A DNA stretch of 64,000 nucleotides from Maricaulis sp048269565 (GCF_048269565.1 NZ_JBLXIK010000003.1:186001-250000), one strand, 5' to 3'. Counted from the stretch's first letter, positions 24,426-34,055 are shown. A program made the numbers and translations. Notes: a model not told the origin generated them from the letters alone.

Positions 24426-25362
24426 AGCAGAAACCCGATTTGGCTTTGCCGCCGTGATCGGATCCCCCAATGCCGGCAAATCGACCCTGGTCAATGCGCT
24501 CGTCGGCGCCAAGATTTCCATCGTCACCCACAAGGTGCAGACGACCCGCTTCGCCGTGCGCGGTGTCGCGATCGAGGACAAGACGCAGATTTGCCTGGTC
24601 GATACGCCCGGCGTCTTCGCGCCGAAAAACCGGCTCGACAAGGCGATGGTCCGCGCCGCATGGAGCGGTGCCGATGATGCCGATTGTGTCGTTCACGTCA
24701 TCGATGTCGGCGCCCGCGACCGCATCGAACAGGGCCAGGGCAAGCCGGGTGACAGGCTGATGGTCGATGATGATGACCGCGTCATGGAAGGTCTCAAACT
24801 GGCCAATCGCCAGGCGACCCTGGTGCTCAACAAGATCGACACGATCGACAGCGACCATTTGCTGGCGATGTCGAAAGAGCTTTATGACACGGGTATTTAC
24901 TCAGACGTCTTCATGATTTCCGCCAAGAAGGGCTTTGGCGTGCCGCTGCTCAAGACGCATCTGGCCAGCCTGATGCCGGAAGGTGTGTGGCACTATCCCG
25001 AAGACCAGATCGCCGATCTGCCGCAGCGCCTGCTCGCCGCCGAGATCACGCGCGAGAAAGTCTATCTGCGCCTGCACGAGGAATTGCCCTACGCCTCGAT
25101 GGTCGAGACCGAGAGCTGGAAGAAGCTGCGCGACGGATCGGTGCGCGTCGAGCAATCCATCATCATCGAACGCGACAGCCAGAAACCCATCGTGCTTGGA
25201 AAGGGCGGTTCCGCCGTCAAGGCGATCGGCGAGGCGGCCCGGCGCGAGCTGGAAGAGATGCTCGGCTGCCGCGTCCATCTCTTCATCAATGTGAAGGTCG
25301 ACCCCCGCTGGATGGCGCGCCGCGCCCACTTCTCCGATGTCGGGCTTGATTTCGATGCCTAG
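24412..25362 (+). CDS. era: GTPase Era
   Basis: A 316-residue GTP-binding protein acting in 16S rRNA maturation and 30S assembly. G1 is GSPNAGKST, G3 is DTPGVF and G4 is NKID. The Era-specific switch segment IVTHKVQTTRFAVRG is also present. The C-terminal KH domain includes IIIERDSQKPIVLGKGGSAV. Two adjacent ATG codons (24412, 24415) are possible starts. The gene overlaps rnc, as in many proteobacteria. Confidence 0.96.
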   Translation: MMSAEAETRFGFAAVIGSPNAGKSTLVNALVGAKISIVTHKVQTTRFAVRGVAIEDKTQICLVDTPGVFAPKNRLDKAMVRAAWSGADDADCVVHVIDVGARDRIEQGQGKPGDRLMVDDDDRVMEGLKLANRQATLVLNKIDTIDSDHLLAMSKELYDTGIYSDVFMISAKKGFGVPLLKTHLASLMPEGVWHYPEDQIADLPQRLLAAEITREKVYLRLHEELPYASMVETESWKKLRDGSVRVEQSIIIERDSQKPIVLGKGGSAVKAIGEAARRELEEMLGCRVHLFINVKVDPRWMARRAHFSDVGLDFDA

Positions 25363-25385
25363 TCTCTCTGCCACCGAGACCTGCG

Positions 25386-26114
25386 ATGGAATGGTCTGAT
25401 AGCGGCATTGTCCTGGCGGTGCGTCCGCACGGGGAGACCAGCGCGATTATCGAGGTGCTGACGGCGGAAAATGGCCGTCATGCCGGCCTCGTGCGCGGCG
25501 GGCGTTCGCGTACGATGCGGCCGGTGCTGCAGCCGGGCAATCGTGTCGCCGTCACCTGGCGCGCCCGGCTGGCCGATCATCTCGGAAGCTTCACCGTCGA
25601 GGCCGAGCATCTGGGCGCCGGCGCCGTGATGGAGGACCGCGCTGCGCTGGCGGGTCTCAATTCCGCCTGCGCTGTCGCGGTGATGGCGCTGCCGGAGCGT
25701 GAGGCCCACAAACAGGTCTATGACGGGTTCGGCGTTTTCCTCGCCGCGCTGGATGATGAAGACCTCTGGCCGGCGCTCTATGTCAGCTGGGAGGCGGGCC
25801 TGCTCGCTGATCTCGGCTATGGCCTCGATCTCGACACTTGCGCCGTCACCGGTGTGGTGGACGATCTCACCCATGTCAGCCCGCGCACCGGCCGCGCCGT
25901 CTGCCGCGAGGAGGCCGCGCCCTATCTCGCCAAGCTCCTGGAAATCCCCGGCTTCATGCAGGGCACAGGTGTGATCGAGCCCGGCGATATCGCCATGGGC
26001 CTGGCGCTGACCGGCTATTTCCTCGACCGCCGCGTGCTGTGGCCAATCGACCGGCAATTGCCGGAAGCCAGAGCGCGGATGATCGCGGAGCTGGAGCGGG
26101 TGGGGCGGCTTTAG
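25386..26114 (+). CDS. recO: DNA repair protein RecO
   Basis: 242 residues. The N-terminal OB fold begins MEWSDSGIVLAVRPHGETSAI, and the GLVRGGRSRTMRPVLQPGN block is conserved. The helical C-terminal half includes SWEAGLLADLGYGLDLDTCAVTG (in two blocks) and the later FLDRRVL region. RecO anneals DNA with RecR and loads RecA in the RecF pathway. It begins 23 bases after era and ends the run of core genes; the next gene is convergent. Confidence 0.94.
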   Translation: MEWSDSGIVLAVRPHGETSAIIEVLTAENGRHAGLVRGGRSRTMRPVLQPGNRVAVTWRARLADHLGSFTVEAEHLGAGAVMEDRAALAGLNSACAVAVMALPEREAHKQVYDGFGVFLAALDDEDLWPALYVSWEAGLLADLGYGLDLDTCAVTGVVDDLTHVSPRTGRAVCREEAAPYLAKLLEIPGFMQGTGVIEPGDIAMGLALTGYFLDRRVLWPIDRQLPEARARMIAELERVGRL

Positions 26115-26129
26115 GCGTGGTGGCGTCTT

Positions 26130-27464
26130 TCAGGGCGAGCGCGGGCTTGCGTCCATGGCGCCATTCTCGAGCCGGAGAATGAGGGTGTCTGCCCTTCCGC
26201 TCCCGGCGCCGGCAAATTCCAGCCGATACTCGGATGTTTCAGCGAAGCGAAACATATTCTCCCTGAGCGGCAAAAGCGTGTGCGCCTCCTGCCCCTCGCG
26301 CTGATAGACCAGTTCCCCGTCCACGACAGAGACATGCCGGGGCCCGTACTGGCCTGCATAGGCCTGGAGCTGGCGCTCGCTCGGGACCCAGGGGTCGAGT
26401 TCGGCCGCGAGCAGACCAGCCTGCCAGTCGGCGGCGAAGGCCTGGTCCGGCACTTCGCTCGTCGCCGCGATCTGCCGGTAGATTTCAAGACGCGCCTGAT
26501 CGAGCGCCAGCCCGGCGGGCACGGCAATATCCGGTGTGACGCCGATGCCATCCCAGTTCGTGCCCGTGACGGGGTTTCGGGATGTGGCTGTCGGGATGAA
26601 GACAGAATAGCCGCTTGAGGCGAGGAAGAAATCGCCCGGATTGGCGCCGCCGGCGGTTGTCTCGCCGACCAGCGTGGCGCGTTGCATGGCCTGCAGGTGG
26701 TAGGCAAGCGCTTCGGCCGCGGACAGGGTTTCAGGGCCGATGAGGATGTAGAGCGGGACGTCCGGCCGGTGTCCGGCGGGGTGGGCAGGCAGGGTGCGCA
26801 TTTCGACCGGCTCGCCGGCTCGCGGCAAGAAGGTATTGTAGAGCACCTCGCTCCCGGCGGGGAGGAAATGGCTGAGGAGGTATTGAACCATGTCCGGCGA
26901 TCCGCCCCCGTTTTCGCGCAGGTCGATGATCAGCGCATCGGTATGGGCCAGATAGGCCAGCGCGGCACGAGCCGTCGGTTCGGCTGGTTCCAGCGGCGCA
27001 AATCCGGTCAGGTTGAGGTAGCCGACATTGGCCTCCAGCAGTGACAGCTCGCCAAAGGCAAAATTGTTCCGCCGAAGCGAAGCCCAGCGGTCCGGATCCG
27101 CGGGCTCGTTCGCGGCGGCCGCTTCCTGCGCTTCCTGGGCGGCCCATTCTGCCCGCGTTTGCGCGACTTGCTCAGCGCCGCGCCAGCGCACTTCGAAATG
27201 CCGGTCCGTTTGCTGCAGCTGATCGGTGAGGATCGCTGCGAGCATATTGCCGGACGTCACAGTTTCGATATCGGCATCCTGGTTTAGCGCGTCGAGCGAG
27301 GTCGCGATTTGCCGGGCCAGACCGGCGTCAAAATAGTTGTCGGCGATCAACGTGCCGATCTCCGCGATCGCTGCTGAACGGCTGGCAGGATCGATGGCAT
27401 CATCTTGCGCGTCCGCTGCGGAGCCGATCAGCACCAGTGCGAGGATGGAAAATAGAGTTTTCAT
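26130..27464 (-). CDS. S41-family serine peptidase, secreted
   Basis: 444 residues with a signal peptide (KTLFSILALVLIGSAADAQ). An N-terminal helical domain of the IRBP/tricorn-like type (about 25-110) precedes the S41 core. In the core are VGYLNLTGF, DALIIDLRENGGGSPDM, the catalytic Ser in IGPETLSAAEALAYHLQ and GETTAGGANPGDF. A C-terminal segment from LQAYAGQYGPRHVSVVDGEL resembles the beta-rich tail seen in DUF3471-type extensions. It is likely periplasmic or exported. No PDZ domain was recognised. Confidence 0.88.
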   Translation of the reverse strand: MKTLFSILALVLIGSAADAQDDAIDPASRSAAIAEIGTLIADNYFDAGLARQIATSLDALNQDADIETVTSGNMLAAILTDQLQQTDRHFEVRWRGAEQVAQTRAEWAAQEAQEAAAANEPADPDRWASLRRNNFAFGELSLLEANVGYLNLTGFAPLEPAEPTARAALAYLAHTDALIIDLRENGGGSPDMVQYLLSHFLPAGSEVLYNTFLPRAGEPVEMRTLPAHPAGHRPDVPLYILIGPETLSAAEALAYHLQAMQRATLVGETTAGGANPGDFFLASSGYSVFIPTATSRNPVTGTNWDGIGVTPDIAVPAGLALDQARLEIYRQIAATSEVPDQAFAADWQAGLLAAELDPWVPSERQLQAYAGQYGPRHVSVVDGELVYQREGQEAHTLLPLRENMFRFAETSEYRLEFAGAGSGRADTLILRLENGAMDASPRSP

Positions 27465-27690
27465 AACGTCCCCTTGTCAGACAGGGCTAAATGCCAGCTG
27501 CCGTTTAGCCGTAGAGTGGCGAGCGCCTGAAATTTTCGTCATCCACGGATGGACGGGGGGGCGCATGGAGAGGCCTCGCCCCGGGGCCAGCCCCGCGCCC
27601 GAATCTTACCCACATAAAACCTGCGCCCCGTCCCTGTCCCACAAGCCAATCGCCCTATACTGAGCCTTACGAATCACGAGGCGCTATTCC

Positions 27691-29967
27691 ATGGGCGATA
27701 ATTTCGATCCCGATGCAGGTCATATCATCGAGGAACCCTTCGATGAGGCGCTGTCCAAGCGCTATCTGGCCTATGCGCTCTCCACCATCACCCAGCGGGC
27801 GCTACCCGATGCCCGCGACGGGCTGAAACCGGTCCACCGGCGGCTGCTGCATGCGATGCGCGAGCTGAAGCTGAACCCGGATTCGGCGTTCAAGAAATCG
27901 GCCCGCATCGTCGGTGACGTGATCGGTAAATATCACCCGCATGGCGACCAGTCGGTCTATGAGGCGCTGGTGCGTCTGGCCCAGGATTTCGCCTCGCGCT
28001 ATCCGCTGGTCGAGGGCCAAGGCAATTTCGGCAATATCGACGGCGATAGCGCGGCTGCGATGCGGTATACCGAAACCCGCCTGACCAAGGCGGCGGAGCT
28101 GTTGCTGCAGGATATCGAGCACGGCACGGTCGATTTCGAGGAGACCTATGACGGCTCCGAGCGCGAACCGCTGGTGCTGCCCGGTGCCTTCCCCAACCTT
28201 CTCGCCAATGGCTCGACCGGCATTGCCGTCGGCATGGCGACCTCGATCCCGCCGCATAATGCCTGGGAGTTGTGCCGGGCGGCGCGGCATCTGATCAAGA
28301 AACCCGAGGCCGAGACCGTCGATCTGCTGAAATACGTCAAGGGCCCGGATCTGCCGACCGGCGGCATCATTGTCGAGCCGGAGTCGGCGATCCGCGAGGC
28401 CTATGAGACCGGACGCGGCGGTTTCCGGGTGCGCGCGAAATGGGAGGTCGAGGATATCGGCCGCGGCATGTGGCGCATCGTCATCACCGAGATCCCGTAC
28501 CTGGTGCAAAAATCCAAACTGGTCGAGCGCATCGCCCTGATGATGGAGGCCAAGCGCCTGCCTCTGCTGGAAGACGTGCTCGACGAGAGCGCCGAGGATA
28601 TCCGCCTGGTGCTGGAGCCGAAGAGCAAGCTGGTCGATCCGGAACTCCTGATGGAGTCGGTGTTCAAGCTGACCGATTTGGAAAACCGCTTCCCGCTCAA
28701 TCTCAATGTGCTGGACCCACAGGGCACGCCGCGGGTGATGAGCCTGAAGGATGCGCTCAAGATCTGGGTCGAGCACCGGCGCGAGGTCGTGGTGCGCCGG
28801 GCCGAGACGCGGCTGGCCAAGGTCGAGGACCGGCTGGAAGTGCTGGCCGGCTATCTCATCGTCTATGCCGATCTCGACGAGGTGATCCGCATCATCCGCT
28901 TCGAAGACAAGCCCAAAGACAAGCTGATGCAGACCTTTGAACTGTCGGAACGGCAGGCCGAAGCCATCCTCAACATGCGGCTGCGCAGCTTGCGCAAGCT
29001 GGAAGAGCTGGAGATCCGCAAGGAAGACGACAATCTGCGCGGCGAACGCCAGAGCCTGGCCGATCTGATTGCCTCCACCGAGCTGCAATGGGCCAAGGTC
29101 GATGGCGAGATCGCCGAGGTCGAGAAATATTACGGCCCCAAGACCGCGATCGGCGCCCGCCGCACCGTGTTTGCCGATGCGCCGCAAGTGGCGGCCGAGA
29201 CCTCGATCGAGGCCTTCATCGTGCGCGAACCGATCACCGCGGTGCTCTCCGAGCGCGGCTGGGTGCGGGCGCTCAAGGGGCACAGCTCCGATGTCACCGA
29301 GCTGAAATTCAAGGAGGGCGACCGCTCCGCCTTCGCCGTGAAGTGCGAAACGACCGACAAGCTGTTGATGTTCGCCACCGACGGCAAGTTCTACACGCTC
29401 GACGCCAACAAGCTGCCCGGCGGCCGCGGCCATGGCGAGCCGGTGCGCCTGCATGTCGATCTGCCCGATGATGCGGCGCCGATCGGCCTGTTCAAATATG
29501 ATCCGGAACGCACCTTGCTCATCGCGTCGGGCGAGGGCCACGGCTTCCGCGTCGAGGAGAAGGACTGCATGGCCGCCAAGAAGGGCGGTAAGCAAATCCT
29601 CAATCTGGTCGATGGCGATGAGGCCTTGCTGTGCATTCCGGCGATGGGCGACCAGGTCGCGGTGATCGGCGAAAACAAGAAAATGCTCGTCTTCCCGCTC
29701 GAGGAGATCTCGGTGATGACCCGCGGCAAGGGCGTGCGCCTGCTCGGCGGCAAGGGCGCCCGCGTCGCCGATGTGATGGTGTTCTCGGCCGAGGAAGGCC
29801 TCACCTGGCTCGACGGTGCCGGCCGCCGTCACGCGCTCGATGACTGGCAGATGTGGCGCGGCAAGCGCGCCCAGGCCGGCAAGATGGCGCCGCGCGGTTT
29901 CCCGCGCAGCCTGCGTTTTGCACCACGCGGCTCGGAATTCCTCGCTTCACAGGCGAAAGCTGAATAA
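27691..29967 (+). CDS. parC: DNA topoisomerase IV subunit A
   Basis: 758 residues. The cleavage-religation domain contains the active-site Tyr Y126 in SAAAMRYTETRL, DGLKPVHRRLLHAM and the quinolone-region block KYHPHGDQSVYEAL (80-93). A long coiled region around 430-500 includes LRLRSLRKLEELEIRKE-like heptads, followed by the beta-pinwheel C-terminal domain. Its shorter C-terminus and QSVYE (instead of SAIYD/E) identify ParC rather than GyrA. With ParE it decatenates replicated chromosomes. ParE is not in the window. Confidence 0.93.
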   Translation: MGDNFDPDAGHIIEEPFDEALSKRYLAYALSTITQRALPDARDGLKPVHRRLLHAMRELKLNPDSAFKKSARIVGDVIGKYHPHGDQSVYEALVRLAQDFASRYPLVEGQGNFGNIDGDSAAAMRYTETRLTKAAELLLQDIEHGTVDFEETYDGSEREPLVLPGAFPNLLANGSTGIAVGMATSIPPHNAWELCRAARHLIKKPEAETVDLLKYVKGPDLPTGGIIVEPESAIREAYETGRGGFRVRAKWEVEDIGRGMWRIVITEIPYLVQKSKLVERIALMMEAKRLPLLEDVLDESAEDIRLVLEPKSKLVDPELLMESVFKLTDLENRFPLNLNVLDPQGTPRVMSLKDALKIWVEHRREVVVRRAETRLAKVEDRLEVLAGYLIVYADLDEVIRIIRFEDKPKDKLMQTFELSERQAEAILNMRLRSLRKLEELEIRKEDDNLRGERQSLADLIASTELQWAKVDGEIAEVEKYYGPKTAIGARRTVFADAPQVAAETSIEAFIVREPITAVLSERGWVRALKGHSSDVTELKFKEGDRSAFAVKCETTDKLLMFATDGKFYTLDANKLPGGRGHGEPVRLHVDLPDDAAPIGLFKYDPERTLLIASGEGHGFRVEEKDCMAAKKGGKQILNLVDGDEALLCIPAMGDQVAVIGENKKMLVFPLEEISVMTRGKGVRLLGGKGARVADVMVFSAEEGLTWLDGAGRRHALDDWQMWRGKRAQAGKMAPRGFPRSLRFAPRGSEFLASQAKAE

Positions 29968-30021
29968 ATAGATTAGCGTATCGTGATTTCGGCCCTTATG
30001 GCCTGCCCGGGAGAATAAAGT

Positions 30022-30573
30022 ATGGACTCGTCAATCATCATTCTTATCGTTGTTATCGTTGTCGGGTTCATCCTGGTCGGGATCTATAACCGCCTCGTCG
30101 CGCTGCGGCAGACCTGTAACCAGGCCTGGGGCGATGTCGATGTCCAGCTCAAGCAGCGCCATGACGTCATTCCCAATCTGGTCGAGACCGTGAAGGGCTA
30201 TGCCACCCACGAGACCGACACGCTGGAAAACGTCATCAAGGCCCGCCAGGCCGCGATTGTCGCGCCGAATGTGAAAGAGCTCGCCGGTGCGGAAAACATG
30301 CTCTCCGGCGCCCTGCGTCAGCTGTTCGCGCTGTCGGAAAGCTATCCTGACCTGAAGGCCAACCAGAACTTCATGCAGCTGCAGAGCGAATTGTCGGACC
30401 TGGAAAACAAGATCGCCGCCGCGCGCCGCTTCTTCAATAATGCCGTCGCCGAATTCAACACCGCGATCGAGCAATTCCCGGCGGTGCTGATGGCCAATAT
30501 GTTCGGTTTTTCCAAGCGTGACTTCTTCGAAGTCGCCGAGGCCGAGCGGGCTGCGCCCCAGGTCAAGTTCTAG
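30022..30573 (+). CDS. LemA-family protein
   Basis: 183 residues. One N-terminal membrane helix (SIIILIVVIVVGFILVGIYN) is followed by the LemA helical bundle: RLVALRQTCNQAWGDVDVQL, KQRHDVIPNLVETVKGY and ENKIAAARRFFNNAVAEFN. GGGAGAA before 30022 is a good ribosome site. It is followed after 11 bases by an M48 metalloprotease gene, a frequent LemA partner. The function of LemA is not well established; the pair may act in envelope protein quality control. Confidence 0.93.
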   Translation: MDSSIIILIVVIVVGFILVGIYNRLVALRQTCNQAWGDVDVQLKQRHDVIPNLVETVKGYATHETDTLENVIKARQAAIVAPNVKELAGAENMLSGALRQLFALSESYPDLKANQNFMQLQSELSDLENKIAAARRFFNNAVAEFNTAIEQFPAVLMANMFGFSKRDFFEVAEAERAAPQVKF

Positions 30574-30584
30574 GATCAAATCCC

Positions 30585-31628
30585 ATGATGTTCGGGGCGG
30601 CAGGACTTCGCACCCATATCTGGAACAATAACCTCAAATCCATCCTGCTGCTGGCTGGCTTCCCGGTTTTGCTGACCCTGATCGGCTACGCGATTGCGCT
30701 CCTGGTGATCGCGATGACCGGTGAAGCCAGCTACATGACGTCCAAGGGCTATGCCGGCGAGGCGACGCTCGGCCAGTCGATGATGGCGGCCTTCCAGATC
30801 CTGCCGGAGATCGCCGTCTGGGCCCTGATCGGGGCCGGCATCTGGTTCGTCATTGCCTGGTTCGGACACCAGGCGATGATCAATGCCGCCACCGGTGCCA
30901 GCTCGATTGCCCGAAAAGACGAGCCGCGTTTTTACAATCTCTTGGAAAACCTGTGCATTTCCCGCGGCATGACCGTGCCGAAAATGGCGATCATCGAGAC
31001 GCCCGGCCTCAATGCCTATGCCTCCGGCCTGACCGAGGGCCAATACACCGTCACCGTCACACGCGGCCTGATGGACACCCTCAATGATGCCGAGCTCGAG
31101 GCCGTGCTCGCCCACGAGCTCTCGCATATCCGCCACCGTGATGTGCGCTTGCTGGTGATCGCGATCATCTTCGTCGGCATCATCTCCTTTGCCGGCGAGA
31201 TCGCCTTTCGCGGCATGCTGCATGGCGGGCTGCGGGCCAGCAGCCAGATGGGCTCGCGCCGTGGCGGCGGTTCGCGCAATGGTGGCGCGCTGATCTTCAT
31301 CGCCCTGGCCTGTATCGCCGTGGCCTACATCTTGGCGATCGCGATCCGTTTCACCCTGTCGCGGCGGCGCGAATACATGGCCGATGCCGGCGCCGTCGAG
31401 CTGACGCGCAATCCCGATGCGATGATCTCGGCGCTGGCGAAAATCTCCGGCCATTCCGAAGTCGGCGATGCGCCCGACGAAGTCCGCGAAATGTTCATCG
31501 AGAACCCGCATACCGGCTTCATGGGCGTGTTCGCCACGCACCCGCCGATCGAGAAACGCATCGAGATGCTGGTGCAGTATGCCGGCGGGCAGCGCCGGGT
31601 GCCGGCGAGTGCCGTACCGGAGGTGTAA
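30585..31628 (+). CDS. M48-family (HtpX-like) membrane metalloprotease
   Basis: 347 residues. Two N-terminal membrane segments (about 20-43 and 74-94), the zinc site HELSH at 177-181 with downstream Glu in SRRREYMADAGAVEL, and a further pair of membrane segments (about 187-205 and 230-250). The C-terminal GVFATHPPIEKRIEML is typical of M48B/HtpX-like proteases. It is co-transcribed with lemA. By family it degrades misfolded or damaged membrane proteins. Confidence 0.92.
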   Translation: MMFGAAGLRTHIWNNNLKSILLLAGFPVLLTLIGYAIALLVIAMTGEASYMTSKGYAGEATLGQSMMAAFQILPEIAVWALIGAGIWFVIAWFGHQAMINAATGASSIARKDEPRFYNLLENLCISRGMTVPKMAIIETPGLNAYASGLTEGQYTVTVTRGLMDTLNDAELEAVLAHELSHIRHRDVRLLVIAIIFVGIISFAGEIAFRGMLHGGLRASSQMGSRRGGGSRNGGALIFIALACIAVAYILAIAIRFTLSRRREYMADAGAVELTRNPDAMISALAKISGHSEVGDAPDEVREMFIENPHTGFMGVFATHPPIEKRIEMLVQYAGGQRRVPASAVPEV

Positions 31629-31687
31629 GGCGGCAACCGGCCGGGGCGGTGATGCCTCCAGCCGGCCGCGCATTGCCCCAGGCTGGT

Positions 31688-32047
31688 CTATTGCCTGAAC
31701 AGGCAGAGCTTGTTCTTGTCCAGATCCCTCACATAGGCCGAGAAATAGGGGCCGCGCTGCATCGGCTCGCCCTCATTCTCGCCGCCCAGCTCGATCGCGA
31801 GCATGTGGAGCCGTTTGACTTCGTCGGTCGATCCCACATTGAGGCCGAGCATGGCGCCATTGCCATGGGTCGCGGGCTCGCCATTGAAGGGCTCGGCGAC
31901 GGCAAAGGCGAAATCCTGGCCGAGCCAGTAGGTCATTCGCCCTTGTGGCAAGGCCGGCCCGACGTCGGAGTCGGCGAACAGGGCGTCGTAGAATTTTATC
32001 GAGGCTTCCATGTCGTTGGTGCCAAGTGTGAAGTAGCTCATCTTCAT
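31688..32047 (-). CDS. VOC-family (glyoxalase/bleomycin-resistance fold) protein
   Basis: 119 residues. MSYFTLGTNDMEASIKFYDALF is the usual first beta-alpha unit of the vicinal-oxygen-chelate fold, and FSAYVRDLDKNKLCLF is the closing metal-site block, where the Lys-Leu replaces the common Gly-Asn pattern. AGGAGA precedes the start. It is divergent from the WYL regulator, with a 29-bp dyad in the 87-base intergenic region. Substrate unknown. Confidence 0.85.
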   Translation of the reverse strand: MKMSYFTLGTNDMEASIKFYDALFADSDVGPALPQGRMTYWLGQDFAFAVAEPFNGEPATHGNGAMLGLNVGSTDEVKRLHMLAIELGGENEGEPMQRGPYFSAYVRDLDKNKLCLFRQ

Positions 32048-32102
32048 GCGTGTTTCTCCTGTATGCCGGCCAAAAGTGTGAGGCGATGACCCGAGGCTAT
32101 CG

Positions 32103-32131
32103 ACAAATACGTCATTTAATGTCCTATTTGT
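32103..32131. promoter_or_regulatory. 29-bp dyad operator between VOC and WYL-regulator genes
   Basis: ACAAATA at 32103-32109 and TATTTGT at 32125-32131 are perfect complements, and CATTTAATG at 32113-32121 is a second dyad sharing the same centre (32117). In all, 12 of 14 positions per half-site are symmetric. It ends three bases before the regulator's ATG and starts 56 bases from the VOC start. An AT-rich dyad here is most simply read as the regulator's own operator. Confidence 0.7.
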
Positions 32132-32134
32132 TTG

Positions 32135-32869
32135 ATGGCGGGCTCAAGATCGATCGACAGGCTCAGGCGCCTGGAGCTGTTGGCGGCGCAGCTGAAGCAG
32201 GACGAATTCTGCACGGTGAACGGTCTCGCTTCGGAGATGGGGGTCAGCGGGCGCACGATCACGCGTGATCTTTTGCTGATGCGCGAGCAGGGGGTGCCGA
32301 TCGACGCGGATCGCGGCCGCGGTGGCGGGGTCCGGCTCGACCGCAATTGGGGCGTCGGCCGTCTGAACCTCGCCTATCCGGAAGCGATCGATCTCCTCAT
32401 CAGCATCGAGGTCGCGCAAAAGATGGAATCGCCGCTGTTTCTGGCCAATCTGGCTTCGGTCCGGCGCCAGCTGGTGGCCTCCTTCTCGCCAGAGAAACGC
32501 AAGCGGGTAAACCGGCTGAAGTCGCGGATCCTGATCGGGACGACGGCCTCGACTTATGTCCAGGCGGGCATCGCCTTGCCGCCGAAGCGGCTTGTCCAGA
32601 CATTGCACCAGGCGTTTATCGATCAGGAGTTGCTGTCGATCCGCTATCGCAGGGAAGACGGCGCCATGTCGGAGCGTCAGATCGAACCGCACTATTTCCT
32701 GCTCAAATACCCCGTCTGGTACATCATTGCCATCGACCGCCTGCGCGATGCGCCGCGCACCTTCCGGTGCGATCGAATTTCCAGCGCCGCCCGGACCGGG
32801 GCGTCATTCCGCCTGCTGCCGAAATCTGACTTCGCGCAATCTCTGAAAGACGATGACCTTCGAGTGTGA
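32135..32869 (+). CDS. WYL-domain transcriptional regulator (DeoR-type HTH)
   Basis: 244 residues. The N-terminal HTH_11-type domain spans about 5-60 (SIDRLRRLELLAAQL, VNGLASEMGVSGRTITRDL). The WYL domain follows, with ALHQAFIDQELLSIRYR-like start and HYFLLKYPVWYIIAIDRLRD. Proteins of this kind sense an unknown ligand and usually repress neighbours. The ATG at 32135 has no Shine-Dalgarno sequence, only the operator dyad immediately upstream, so the transcript may be leaderless or the gene weakly translated. The C-terminus is short compared with full-length WYL regulators. Confidence 0.85.
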   Translation: MAGSRSIDRLRRLELLAAQLKQDEFCTVNGLASEMGVSGRTITRDLLLMREQGVPIDADRGRGGGVRLDRNWGVGRLNLAYPEAIDLLISIEVAQKMESPLFLANLASVRRQLVASFSPEKRKRVNRLKSRILIGTTASTYVQAGIALPPKRLVQTLHQAFIDQELLSIRYRREDGAMSERQIEPHYFLLKYPVWYIIAIDRLRDAPRTFRCDRISSAARTGASFRLLPKSDFAQSLKDDDLRV

Positions 32870-32924
32870 AGTGGTGCTCACCCCGCCCGGGGGGCACGAG
32901 CGGTCAAAGGGTACAGCGATCCTT

Positions 32925-34055
32925 CTACTCCGCGCCTTCGCCTTCAATGGACGCCGGCTTGGCCTCCGGCTCCGGTTCTTCCGGCTCATCATCCTCCAGC
33001 ACTCCGACAAAGGCCTCGCGGAAAATAAACCAGACCGAAGTGAAGAGCGCCGCGATCACCGGGCCGAGGATGATGCCGACGGCGCCGAACAGGCCGAGCC
33101 CGCCAAGGGTCGAGATCAGCACCATCAGATCGGACATTTTCGCATCCTTGCCGACCAGCATCGGCCGCAGGATATTGTCCGAGGTCGAGACCACCACGGC
33201 GCCCCAGAGCGCCAGCGCGATACCGGCGACGGGGTTGCCCGAGGCGATCAGCCAGATCGAGGCGGGGCCCCAGATCAGCGGCGGTCCGACCATCGGGATG
33301 ATGGAGAGCAGGGTGGTGACGGCGGCCCAGAAGATGGCGCCGGGCACGCCGGCCGCGAACAGGGCGATGCCGGTCAGCGAGCCCTGGATGACCGCGATCA
33401 GGAAGGAGCCCTTCACCGTGGCGCGAATGGTGGAAATGGCGCGCTGCGCCAGCAGCTCGCGATCCTTGCGCACCATCGGGATCAGGCTGACGGCCTGGCG
33501 TCCGGTTTCACGGCCCGTGAGCAGGAAGAAGAACAGGGCATAGATCAGGATGAAGAAATTCAGCGTCGCGATCAGAAAACCGCCGGTTCCCGCGCGCAGG
33601 CTCGAGACCAGGATGCGCCCCATTGATCCGGCGAGATTGCCGATCTGGGCCGTGATCGAGGCCTGGTACTGGATGATGTCGGCGCGAAACGGCAGCCATT
33701 CCGGCAGGCTGTCGAGCCCGTTGGCCCGGATCAGTGCCACCTGTTCCTGCACCCAGGGCGTCACCATGCCGGTGACTTCGATCGCCTGTTCCGCCACCAC
33801 GCCGAGCAGGATCGAGGCGGGGATGACAAAGGCCAGCACCGAGCCGGTGACCAGCAATCCGGCGGCGACGCCCTTGCGTCCGCCCAGTTTCGCACTGAGC
33901 CAGTCCTGCGGCGTCTGCAGGAAGAGCGTCAGCACGGCGGCGAGAAACAGGGTCGCCAGATAATCGCGGATCATCCACAGGAAGACCCAGGAGATGATCA
34001 GCGCAATGATGATGATAAAGCCGCGCTCGAGCGAGATTTTGCGGATCGGGGTCAT
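32925..34055 (-). CDS. AI-2E/PerM-family membrane permease
   Basis: 376 residues with about eight membrane segments. The first pair is at 11-33 and 36-46, and later segments follow from about residue 155 onward. Family motifs include IPMVGPPLIWGPASIWLI and DNILRPMLVGKDAKMSDL, the latter typical of PF01594. The acidic tail EDDEPEEPEPEAKP is unusual in composition but common in length. Members have been linked to AI-2 export or Na+/H+ antiport; the substrate cannot be chosen. It lies 80 bases downstream of the TRAP large permease, on the same strand. Confidence 0.88.
   Translation of the reverse strand: MTPIRKISLERGFIIIIALIISWVFLWMIRDYLATLFLAAVLTLFLQTPQDWLSAKLGGRKGVAAGLLVTGSVLAFVIPASILLGVVAEQAIEVTGMVTPWVQEQVALIRANGLDSLPEWLPFRADIIQYQASITAQIGNLAGSMGRILVSSLRAGTGGFLIATLNFFILIYALFFFLLTGRETGRQAVSLIPMVRKDRELLAQRAISTIRATVKGSFLIAVIQGSLTGIALFAAGVPGAIFWAAVTTLLSIIPMVGPPLIWGPASIWLIASGNPVAGIALALWGAVVVSTSDNILRPMLVGKDAKMSDLMVLISTLGGLGLFGAVGIILGPVIAALFTSVWFIFREAFVGVLEDDEPEEPEPEAKPASIEGEGAE

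Noticed and set aside
27802..29832. 676-codon minus-strand open frame opposite parC
   Set aside because: Antisense to an intact parC; low-complexity His/Gln/Gly/Asp composition typical of shadow frames.
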